The notes under the pieces: generated by a model
The model's database searches: none
Told to the model about the DNA's origin: nothing
Seen by the model: the letters and a program-made list of their open reading frames with translations, nothing else
Shown: positions 6,207 through 14,017 of the stretch, one piece after another
Layout: the number at the start of each line of letters is the position of its first letter
Numbering within the stretch: position 1 is the first letter of the stretch
Program-made: the position numbers and the translations under genes
Assembly: GCA_041743975.1 (NCBI GenBank)
Contig: JBGTLT010000037.1
Span: 1-17,751 of the forward strand
Source: JTS-RE37 sp041743975
Lineage (GTDB): Bacteria; Bacteroidota; Bacteroidia; Flavobacteriales; Flavobacteriaceae
Direction of reading: 5' to 3'
Length of the DNA stretch: 17,751 nt

Positions 6207-8003
6207 ATGAAGAACATCCGCAATTTCTGTATCATTGCCCACATAGACCATGGTAAAAGCACCCTGGCGGATCGCTTGCTTGATTTTACCGGTTCCGTTA
6301 CGGAACGCGAGAAAAAAGATCAATTGCTGGACAGCATGGACCTGGAACGGGAACGCGGCATTACCATCAAAAGCCACGCTATCCAGATGGAATATACCTA
6401 TAAAGGGGAGGAATATATCCTTAACTTGATCGACACCCCGGGACATGTTGACTTTTCATATGAAGTTTCGCGTTCCATTGCAGCATGTGAGGGGGCACTC
6501 CTGGTCGTTGATGCAGCACAGAGCATACAGGCACAAACCATCTCCAATTTATACCTGGCACTGGAAAACGACCTCACAATCATCCCGGTATTGAACAAGG
6601 TAGATCTCCCAAGCGCCAGCCCGGAACAGGTAACAGACGATATTGTGGACCTGCTGGGGTGCCGGCCAGAAGAGGTCATCCCGGCAAGTGCTAAGACCGG
6701 ATTAGGGATAGGGGAGATCCTCAGTGCCATCATTGAACGGATCCCCCCTCCCAGCGGCAATGTTGACGAATCCTTGCAGGCCCTTGTCTTTGACTCTGTT
6801 TACAATCCATTCCGCGGGGTGGAAACCTATTTCAGGGTAATCAACGGGGAAATAAAAAAGGGGCAGAAAATCAAGTTCGTAGCTACGGGGAAAAACTATT
6901 TTGCAGACGAGGTGGGCACCCTGAAGTTGACCCAATTTCCCAGGAAAAGTATCAAAGCAGGGGATGTGGGCTACCTGATCACGGGAATCAAGGAGGCCCG
7001 GGAAGTAAAAGTGGGGGATACCATTACGGATGCTGATAACCCAACCAAAAACCCCATCGCCGGATTTGAGGACGTGAAGCCCATGGTATTTGCCGGGATC
7101 TATCCGGTGGACACGGAAGAATTTGAAGAACTCCGGTCTTCCATGGAAAAGTTACAGCTCAACGATGCCTCCCTGGTCTTTACCCCCGAAAGCAGCATGG
7201 CGCTTGGCTTTGGCTTTCGATGTGGGTTCCTGGGAATGTTGCATATGGAGATCATACAGGAACGGCTGGAACGCGAGTTCGATATGACCGTCATCACAAC
7301 CGTCCCCAACGTTAGTTACCATGCCTATACCCGCAAAAACCCGGACACCCCTTTGGTGGTAAACAACCCTTCAGACCTGCCCGATCCCTCAACGGTAGAC
7401 CGTGTAGAGGAACCTTATATCAAGGCAAGCATCATCACCAAATCCGACTTTATTGGGAATGTGATGTCACTCTGTATTGACAAGCGGGGGATCATTACCA
7501 ACCAAACCTACCTTACCACCGACAGGGTGGAGCTTACCTTTGATATGCCTTTGGCGGAGATCGTATTTGATTTTTACGACCGGCTCAAAACCGTATCGAA
7601 AGGTTATGCTTCCTTTGATTATACGCCAATTGGTATGCGGCCATCAAAGCTGGTGCGGGTTGATATTTTGCTGAATGCCCAACCGGTGGACGCCCTTTCA
7701 GCGCTTATCCATTTTGACAACGCCCAATACATCGGCAAAAGGATGTGCGAAAAATTAAAGGAACTAATCCCCAGGCAACAATTTGACATCCCGATACAAG
7801 CCGCTATCGGGGCGAAAATAATCTCCCGCGAAACCATCAAGGCACTCCGGAAAGACGTGACCGCAAAATGCTATGGCGGGGATATCTCCAGAAAACGCAA
7901 ACTCCTTGAAAAACAGAAAAAAGGGAAGAAACGGATGCGGCAGGTTGGGAATGTTGAAATCCCGCAACAGGCCTTTATGGCGGTGTTGAAATTAAACGAC
8001 TGA
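6207..8003 (+). CDS. lepA: Elongation factor 4 (LepA), ribosomal GTPase
   Basis: LepA/EF4 is a translational GTPase that acts on the ribosome; proposed roles are back-translocation and help with initiation or 30S biogenesis. The 598-residue length is the family norm. The G-domain motifs are all intact: AHIDHGKST (11-19), the RGITIK switch I region (50-55), DTPGH (76-80), NKVD (130-133) and SAK (161-163). Later domains include GFRCGFLGMLHMEI in the EF-G-like domain V region and the LepA-specific C-terminus with DVTAKCYGGDISRKRKLLEKQ and the basic KKGKKRMRQVG. It stands alone on the plus strand, ends 23 bp from a convergent antiporter gene, and is preceded by its own -7 box. Confidence 0.98.
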   Translation: MKNIRNFCIIAHIDHGKSTLADRLLDFTGSVTEREKKDQLLDSMDLERERGITIKSHAIQMEYTYKGEEYILNLIDTPGHVDFSYEVSRSIAACEGALLVVDAAQSIQAQTISNLYLALENDLTIIPVLNKVDLPSASPEQVTDDIVDLLGCRPEEVIPASAKTGLGIGEILSAIIERIPPPSGNVDESLQALVFDSVYNPFRGVETYFRVINGEIKKGQKIKFVATGKNYFADEVGTLKLTQFPRKSIKAGDVGYLITGIKEAREVKVGDTITDADNPTKNPIAGFEDVKPMVFAGIYPVDTEEFEELRSSMEKLQLNDASLVFTPESSMALGFGFRCGFLGMLHMEIIQERLEREFDMTVITTVPNVSYHAYTRKNPDTPLVVNNPSDLPDPSTVDRVEEPYIKASIITKSDFIGNVMSLCIDKRGIITNQTYLTTDRVELTFDMPLAEIVFDFYDRLKTVSKGYASFDYTPIGMRPSKLVRVDILLNAQPVDALSALIHFDNAQYIGKRMCEKLKELIPRQQFDIPIQAAIGAKIISRETIKALRKDVTAKCYGGDISRKRKLLEKQKKGKKRMRQVGNVEIPQQAFMAVLKLND

Positions 8004-8026
8004 TCCGGCTCCGCAGGAAGCAATGC

Positions 8027-9880
8027 CTACTGCACTTTCCCTTTATAGGGCTTGTCCGCAGCTTCCATCCGTTTGCCCAAATAGGCCAATTGGAATCCCT
8101 CTGTAATATCCGTAAAGTCCTTGCTATAAGAGGAAATTATCCTCAGGTTCCCTTCCGCAGTTTTCAGGAACAACGGTACAATATCCTGATCCGCTTTGGT
8201 GATTTCTATCAGCTTGTCATAATGATCATTGTCCTTTAGGGCTATTTCATGGATGGCAGGGTTTTTCCGGGCAGCTTCCGTTATTTTGATGAAATCATCC
8301 GTATGGGAAAACAGGCCTTCTTTAGGGGTGTTGTCCGGATCGCTCATCTCTTCGGTATTGACAAGCCGGAAGGCGCCATTTTCCCCGAATTGTTTCTTGA
8401 ATTTTCCAATGGCATATTCGTTGATATCCGAGTTTCCGGTCATCGCCATTAAATATCCCACATCATTCAGCTCGATATTGTCTGTAAGCGTATCGGAATA
8501 AATATTGGCCACAAATGCCTCCAATCCCATACGCTTTGCTTTGTCAATATTATTTTGGTTATTATCTACCAGGACAACATGCCGATTGTTTTTCTTTAAA
8601 TATTCTCCTATCAGTCGGGATAACCTGGAGGCCCCGATGATGATGATGCCTTCTGATTTGACCAGGAAAACCCCCAGCAACTTCGCAATATACCGGGCGG
8701 TGGTGGCATTGAGCAATACTGTGCCCAGCACGATCATAAATACCAGGGGGGTTATATATTCAGCTCCCGTCTCGCCCATTTTGATCAACCTGGATCCAAA
8801 AAGGGAGGCAATACCAGCTGCAACGATCCCCCGTGGACCAACCCAACTTATAAATAGTTTTTCCTTAAAGGCCAGGTTGGAACCCCATGAGCTCAGAAAC
8901 ACGCCCACAGGCCTGATGATAAAAACCACTACAGCAAACAGCAGTATGGTTTTGATATTGTAAAGAAGTTCCAGGTCTGGCAGGTTCATACTGGCAGACA
9001 GCAGGATAAACAGGATGGAGATCAGGAGTACGCTTAGCGATTCCTTAAAATACAATAGTTCCTTGAGGTTGGGTAAATCTGAATTCCCCATCACCATCCC
9101 CATAACTACCACAGCGAGCAAACCCGATTCATGGGCGAACAAATCTGAAATCACAAATACCAGGAGTACGGCTGAGAGCGATACCACATTCAGGAGATAA
9201 TGCGGTACAAGGTTCCGCTTGATAATCAGTATTAAGGCCTTAGCCTGGGCGAACCCGAATGTAAAACCGAAAACCAATACTTTTCCAAATTCAATCAGTC
9301 CGGTTTTGGTATACCCCTCGCCTTCTCCAATGCTGATAAATTCAAAAACAAGTACCGCCACCAACGCCCCGATAGGGTCGATCAGTATCCCTTCCCATTT
9401 CAAGACGGCAGAAATATCTTTCTTTAATGGGATGTTCCTCAGGATGGGGGTGATCACTGTGGGGCCTGTAACGATGATCATGGAGGAGAATAAAAAGGAG
9501 ATTTTCCAGCTTAGGTCAAAAATAAAATGGGCTGCCGCCCCGGCAATAAAAAAGGTTACGGCAGATCCGACCGTAATCAGTTTCGTAATGACCGGCCCAA
9601 CGTTCGCAATTTCAGAACGCCTTAGCGTAAGACCCCCCTCAAAAAGGATGATACTGATGGCGAGCGAAACAAAATAATAGAGGCTTTCCCCGGGGAACAG
9701 GCCCTGCTCTCCGTTCCAAATGGGCCTTATAAGTTTGGTGCCTTCCTCGGTAAACAAAGTGGACACGGGCCCAACCAACAGTCCGATCAGTATCAATGGC
9801 AGGATGGCAGGCAATTTTAAGCGCCAGGCAACCCATTGTGCAATGATCCCAAGAATGACTATCCCCGCTAATTCTATCAT
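8027..9880 (-). CDS. CPA1-type Na+(K+)/H+ antiporter with TrkA-like C-terminal domain
   Basis: This 617-residue inner-membrane antiporter exchanges Na+ or K+ for protons. Residues 1-405 carry about 12 transmembrane segments. They include LFEGGLTLR (79-87), TGPTVITPIL (138-147), the conserved acidic site WEGILIDPIGA (Glu163, Asp168) and the late motif WVGPRGIVAAG (346-356). A Rossmann TrkA-N-like domain (about 409-510) follows, then a small C-terminal region. The nucleotide loop is degenerate: GASRLS replaces GxGxxG, though the acidic residue after strand 2 (VLVDNN, Asp439) is kept. Regulation by a ligand is likely, but its identity is uncertain. The neighbouring minus-strand gene is a second, unrelated antiporter 135 bp upstream. 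Ion specificity cannot be read from sequence. Confidence 0.9.
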   Translation of the reverse strand: MIELAGIVILGIIAQWVAWRLKLPAILPLILIGLLVGPVSTLFTEEGTKLIRPIWNGEQGLFPGESLYYFVSLAISIILFEGGLTLRRSEIANVGPVITKLITVGSAVTFFIAGAAAHFIFDLSWKISFLFSSMIIVTGPTVITPILRNIPLKKDISAVLKWEGILIDPIGALVAVLVFEFISIGEGEGYTKTGLIEFGKVLVFGFTFGFAQAKALILIIKRNLVPHYLLNVVSLSAVLLVFVISDLFAHESGLLAVVVMGMVMGNSDLPNLKELLYFKESLSVLLISILFILLSASMNLPDLELLYNIKTILLFAVVVFIIRPVGVFLSSWGSNLAFKEKLFISWVGPRGIVAAGIASLFGSRLIKMGETGAEYITPLVFMIVLGTVLLNATTARYIAKLLGVFLVKSEGIIIIGASRLSRLIGEYLKKNNRHVVLVDNNQNNIDKAKRMGLEAFVANIYSDTLTDNIELNDVGYLMAMTGNSDINEYAIGKFKKQFGENGAFRLVNTEEMSDPDNTPKEGLFSHTDDFIKITEAARKNPAIHEIALKDNDHYDKLIEITKADQDIVPLFLKTAEGNLRIISSYSKDFTDITEGFQLAYLGKRMEAADKPYKGKVQ

Positions 9881-10015
9881 CGTTGAATGTAAAGGGGCTA
9901 ATATAAATAAACCCTTATTAATTAGGGATTGATTTGTTATAAATACTTCTTTAATATTGTTTCTGAAATTCGGCTGCTACCTGTTCTGCCCGGGTGCCCG
10001 ATTTGTTCCGGATAA

Positions 10016-12028
10016 CTAGGATGGGTAAACTACAATCTTGCTGTTCCTGCTGAAGTGGTTCTCCGTCCTGGCGGGTAAATTTTCCATGGTTCTGATATAG
10101 GATACCGATCCCTCCCGGGCAGCTATGAAAACAATCAGATCGCCAGGTTCTCTCCTGTCGGGTTTGTTCAGGTAGGTTTCCCAGTGCAGAAGTTCAACAA
10201 AGTTATGGGTTGTAATGATCCGATTCGTTTTGACGGCTGCAGCAATTGCTTTTTGTGTGTCGGGATTGGAAAAATAAAGTGTGGGTGTTGCCAGTTCAGT
10301 TGCCAGTCTGGCCAATTTCCGCAGCCATAACATAAAGCCATCTTCCAGTTCTGCCAGTGGCGGAATTACCAGTATAAGCCGGTCATGATTGGCCAATGGT
10401 TTTAGAAATTGGCAAATAAACAAGGTCTTATTGGAGTTTTCCAACACTATAGAAAGCTTATCCCCTACTAGCTTATCCATAAAACCGGCCCGTCTTGGCC
10501 ACCCGAGGATGATGATATCTGCCATAATTTCCTTTGCGGCACGGCTTATACCACTGGAAACATTGAAGTCGATACTAGCTATGATTTCCACCGGAGTTTC
10601 AGCTGCCATCGTTTCTTTTATAAAATCTTCCAGGGCATGCCGGGCCAAAAGGATATTCCTTTCCGCTTCCTTATTGTTGGGTACAACCGTAAGGATGGCT
10701 ATGGGTGCAAGAGAATTGGTATCCCGAATAAGGACGGCAAATTCCAATGCCTTTTCCATATTGGCCGTATTGACTATAGGCAGGAGCAATCGCTCTTTAG
10801 TACGCGGGTACATGTCGTGTGACCTATAATCTGCTTCCGATGCCAACAACACTTTTTTGGCGGCTGATTCCGTGGCAAAGGAAGCCACCACACAAGTGAC
10901 GAGAATTAGGAGGATAGTGCCATTCAATATATTTATATCCAGTATCATTTCCTTATACCCAACCAGGATGATAGCCAGGGTAGCGGCAGCGTGCGAATTG
11001 CTCAATCCAAAGATCAGCTGCCTTTCCGGAGCTGTATACTTAAACGCCAATTGTGTCAGAAAGGATGCAAGCCACTTTCCTGAGATGGCCACTACAATCA
11101 ATGAGCCTGCAACAATTAACGCTGCCGGCCCTGTGAATAAAATGCTCAGATCTACCAGCATTCCCACGCTGATCAGGAAGAAAGGAATAAAAAGGGCATT
11201 GCCTATAAACTCTATGCGGTTAAAAAGGACAGATGTTCGTGGTATGAGCCGGTTTAAAGCCAGCCCGGATACAAAGGCCCCAATTATGGCTTCCACTCCG
11301 GCTAACTGAGCCAGGAATGCGGCGAGAAATACCACCAAAAGCACAAAAATGTAATGGGCATATTTTTCACTGGCCATTTTTTCAAAAAACCATTTGGCAA
11401 TCCTGGGGATAACAAAGAACATGATAGCCAGGAAAATTCCCAGAGAAGCAATGAGCCTGAGCCAGAAGGCCTGGGTAAGGCCTCCTTTATACGCTCCGAC
11501 GATCACCGCGAGTAACACAAGTACAGTTGTATCCGTAAGGATTGTGCCCCCCACCGCAATGGCAACGCAGCGGTTCTTAGATACCCGAAGCCTGCTCACG
11601 ATGGGATAGGTAAGCAAAGTATGAGTTGAAAACATGCTGGCCGTCAGTAAGCTGGCGTAAAAATCGTAATCCAGCAGGTAATAACAAACCGGAAATCCTA
11701 TGGCCAGGGGGATGCTGAACGTCAAAAACCCGAATACCATGCTTTTTTTACGGTGCGCCTTGAATTCATTAAGGTCGAGTTCCAATCCTGCAATGAACAT
11801 TATATACAATAATCCCACAGTGGAGAAAACCTCCACAAAAAGTCCTTTTTCCAGCAGTCTGAAACCATACGGGCCAATAACAATACCGGAGGCGATAAGC
11901 CCAATGATCCCCGGAATTTTTAATCGGTTCAACACCACAGGGGCCAGCAGGATGATCAGGAGGATGAGCGAAAAAATAAGCACAGGATTCTCCCAGGGAA
12001 GCTTAAAACTATCGGATATTTCCTCCAT
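10016..12028 (-). CDS. CPA2 (Kef-type) cation/H+ antiporter with two universal-stress-like domains
   Basis: This 670-residue inner-membrane protein has a 12-13-segment exchanger domain (about 15-395) of the Na+/H+ exchanger CPA2 family. Visible features are GIIGLIASGIVIGPYG (40-55), FIAGLELDL (78-86), the THTLLTYPI segment (135-143) and GGTILTDTTVL with the conserved Asp166. In place of a TrkA domain, the tail (about 405-670) looks like two tandem UspA-like folds: RLLLPIVNTAN to ADIIILGWPRR, then RLILVIPPL to DLIVFIAAREG. ATP-binding GxxG-type loops are poorly kept, especially in the second copy. The frame is open to 12061, but ATG 12028 gives the usual short N-terminus. It may respond to osmotic or pH stress; the ion is unknown. 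Confidence 0.9.
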   Translation of the reverse strand: MEEISDSFKLPWENPVLIFSLILLIILLAPVVLNRLKIPGIIGLIASGIVIGPYGFRLLEKGLFVEVFSTVGLLYIMFIAGLELDLNEFKAHRKKSMVFGFLTFSIPLAIGFPVCYYLLDYDFYASLLTASMFSTHTLLTYPIVSRLRVSKNRCVAIAVGGTILTDTTVLVLLAVIVGAYKGGLTQAFWLRLIASLGIFLAIMFFVIPRIAKWFFEKMASEKYAHYIFVLLVVFLAAFLAQLAGVEAIIGAFVSGLALNRLIPRTSVLFNRIEFIGNALFIPFFLISVGMLVDLSILFTGPAALIVAGSLIVVAISGKWLASFLTQLAFKYTAPERQLIFGLSNSHAAATLAIILVGYKEMILDINILNGTILLILVTCVVASFATESAAKKVLLASEADYRSHDMYPRTKERLLLPIVNTANMEKALEFAVLIRDTNSLAPIAILTVVPNNKEAERNILLARHALEDFIKETMAAETPVEIIASIDFNVSSGISRAAKEIMADIIILGWPRRAGFMDKLVGDKLSIVLENSNKTLFICQFLKPLANHDRLILVIPPLAELEDGFMLWLRKLARLATELATPTLYFSNPDTQKAIAAAVKTNRIITTHNFVELLHWETYLNKPDRREPGDLIVFIAAREGSVSYIRTMENLPARTENHFSRNSKIVVYPS

Positions 12029-12169
12029 AGCGGTTCCGCTTATTAAACAGGCTGCCTTCACACAAACCCTGCATACAAATAAGATGAATGGGTTTTCAAG
12101 TGCCTGTTTGCGGTTCTAATGTAAACCATTTTCCCTAGTGTTGAAATCAGAATCAAGTGGGGCTGAAAA

Positions 12170-12188
12170 TTTAACAAAAAGTGTTAAA
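12170..12188. repeat. Inverted repeat TTTAACA-N5-TGTTAAA
   Basis: A perfect 7-bp inverted repeat with a five-base AAAAG spacer lies in the 233-bp gap between the divergent CPA2 antiporter and the MBL hydrolase. It sits about 75 bp upstream of the MBL gene start and 142 bp upstream of the antiporter start. The form suits an operator for a dimeric regulator. The rest of the gap holds no recognisable feature beyond a one-mismatch -7 box, TAATTTTC, at 12237-12244. Confidence 0.45.
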
Positions 12189-12261
12189 AATATACTTATT
12201 GATCCTTATGGCCTTATAAAACTGTGGAACATTCCTTAATTTTCACGTTTATTCATTCTTG

Positions 12262-13122
12262 ATGAAGCTTTATCCCATAGAATCAGGCAATTTTAAGTTG
12301 GATGGTGGTGCCATGTTCGGGGTCGTCCCCAAATCTATCTGGAGTAAAACCAATCCGGCTGATGCCAATAATATGATCGACATTGCCGCACGGTGCCTGC
12401 TTGTGGAAAACGGTAACAGGCTCACCTTGATTGACAGTGGCCTGGGGAACAAGCAATCGGATAAATTTTTTGGCTATTACCACAGGTGGGGAGATTATTC
12501 CCTGGATGAATCCCTGAAAGCTTATGGTTTCCATCGGGATGATATTTCGGATGTTTTTATGACCCACCTGCATTTTGATCATTGCGGGGGTAGCGTCCAA
12601 TGGAATGCCGCTCGCACGGGTTATGAACCTGCTTTTAAAAACGCCGTTTTCTGGACCAATACAGATCACTGGGAATGGGCCATTCATCCGAATGCCCGGG
12701 AAAAAGCATCCTTTCTAAAGGAAAACCTGCTACCCATGGACGAAAGCGGGCAATTGAAATTCATTGAACGGGCAATCACCCGCTATTCGGCAGCATCTGA
12801 AATGGATTTCGATATCCTGTTTGTGGATGGCCATAGCGATAAACAAATGATCCCGCATATCCACTATAAGGGTAAAACACTTGTCTTTATGGCGGATCTG
12901 ATGCCTACAGCGGGTCATGTCCCGTTGTCTTTCGTAATGGGATATGATACAAGGCCACTGCTCACGCTGGCGGAAAAAGCTATATTTTTGGAGAAGGCGG
13001 CAAGTGAGGGCTATTTTCTTTTTATGGAGCATGATGCCCATAACCAGGTTTGCACCCTGCAACATACTGAAAAAGGGATAAAGCTCAATAAAACCTATAC
13101 ATTTGATGAAGTTTTCAATTAA
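12262..13122 (+). CDS. Metallo-beta-lactamase-fold hydrolase
   Basis: This 286-residue cytoplasmic MBL-fold protein is of the glyoxalase II/AHL-lactonase-like type. The di-metal motif THLHFDHCGG (101-110) is intact. Further ligands are H191 in FVDGHSD, D212 in FMADLMP and H257/H260 in FMEHDAH. Substrate-type prediction is not possible: lactonase, thioesterase and phosphodiesterase-like members share these motifs. No signal peptide is visible. A TTG codon sits directly before the ATG at 12262, but ATG is preferred. The gene overlaps the next one by 17 bp and probably heads an operon of four. The adjacent SMP-30 lactonase-like gene makes a role in ring-opening or ester hydrolysis attractive but unproven. 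Confidence 0.9.
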   Translation: MKLYPIESGNFKLDGGAMFGVVPKSIWSKTNPADANNMIDIAARCLLVENGNRLTLIDSGLGNKQSDKFFGYYHRWGDYSLDESLKAYGFHRDDISDVFMTHLHFDHCGGSVQWNAARTGYEPAFKNAVFWTNTDHWEWAIHPNAREKASFLKENLLPMDESGQLKFIERAITRYSAASEMDFDILFVDGHSDKQMIPHIHYKGKTLVFMADLMPTAGHVPLSFVMGYDTRPLLTLAEKAIFLEKAASEGYFLFMEHDAHNQVCTLQHTEKGIKLNKTYTFDEVFN

Positions 13123-13984
13123 TCCCCTTCTGCTGCTGCTTGCGGTACTTTTTTTGGGTTCCTGCGGGGAACATCCCATTACCAGTGAAGATTTTACAGC
13201 CGAGGGGGTCTTTACAAACGGCATTGAGGGTCCGGCCGTTGACAGGGATGGGTTCCTCTATGCCGTAAACTTTGAGAAGGAGGGAACTATCGGCCGGGTC
13301 GATAAAAATGGCAAGGGTGAAATATACCTTACCCTCCCGGAAGGCAGTATCGGAAATGGCATACGATTTGATACCGATGGCAATATGTTCGTCGCAGATT
13401 ACAAAGGTCATATAATTTATCGCTTTGGTAAAAATTCCAGGACGCCGGAAATCTGGGCCCGGGATTCGACCATGAATCAGCCTAATGACCTGGCTGTGAG
13501 CGCAACAGGGTATATCTACCTCAGCGACCCGAAATGGGCAGACAATACAGGCAACTTGTGGATGGTTACCCCGGAACGGAAAATGGTCCTGCTGGAAAAC
13601 AATATGGGGACCACCAACGGGATTGAGGTGAGTCCGGACGGGAATTTGCTGTACGTCAATGAATCAGTACAACGAACTATATGGAAATACGATATCCTGG
13701 GTGACGGTACCCTGGCGAACAAGTCAAAATTTATGGCCTTTGACGATTTTGGAATGGATGGGATGCGCTGTGATATAAAGGGAAATTTGTACATTACGCG
13801 CTATGACAAAGGCAGCGTCCTGATTGTCACGCCGGAGGGAAACATCCTGACTGAAGTCGCCCTGAAAGGGAAAAAGCCCTCCAACCTCACATTTGGTGGA
13901 CCCGAGGGAAGGACCTGTTATGTAACCCTGGCTGACCGCGGATGTGTGGAACAATTCAAGGCCCCATACCCGGGAAGATACTAA
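13106..13984 (+). CDS. SMP-30/gluconolactonase-like beta-propeller lipoprotein
   Basis: This 292-residue predicted lipoprotein (lipobox FLGSC, Cys20) has an SMP-30/gluconolactonase/LRE-like six-bladed propeller. Family metal ligands can be aligned with human SMP30: E41 in GIEGPAVD, N171 in TTNGIEVSPDG and D218 in MDGMRCD. N127 in QPNDLAVS is a second conserved Asn. Relatives hydrolyse sugar lactones with a divalent metal, so a periplasmic or surface lactonase is plausible; some relatives are only binding propellers. The start codon lies inside the end of the MBL gene, a 17-bp overlap typical of translational coupling. A TTG just upstream is a less likely start. The next gene follows after 33 bp. 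Confidence 0.88.
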   Translation: MKFSINPLLLLLAVLFLGSCGEHPITSEDFTAEGVFTNGIEGPAVDRDGFLYAVNFEKEGTIGRVDKNGKGEIYLTLPEGSIGNGIRFDTDGNMFVADYKGHIIYRFGKNSRTPEIWARDSTMNQPNDLAVSATGYIYLSDPKWADNTGNLWMVTPERKMVLLENNMGTTNGIEVSPDGNLLYVNESVQRTIWKYDILGDGTLANKSKFMAFDDFGMDGMRCDIKGNLYITRYDKGSVLIVTPEGNILTEVALKGKKPSNLTFGGPEGRTCYVTLADRGCVEQFKAPYPGRY

Positions 13985-14017
13985 CTCATTAATACACGAT
14001 AACATAATTTTTAAAAG

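Noticed and set aside
9898..9905. Minus-strand TATATTAG as the -7 box of the CPA1 antiporter
   Set aside because: It misses the consensus TTTG by one base and has no -33 TTG at a suitable distance; too weak to list as a promoter.
9900..10016. Coding-looking minus-strand tail in the gap after the CPA2 antiporter stop (ending AEQVAAEFQKQY)
   Set aside because: The frame lacks a plausible start, lies in a different frame from the antiporter and matches no family I recognise. A frameshifted antiporter C-terminus is possible but unsupported.
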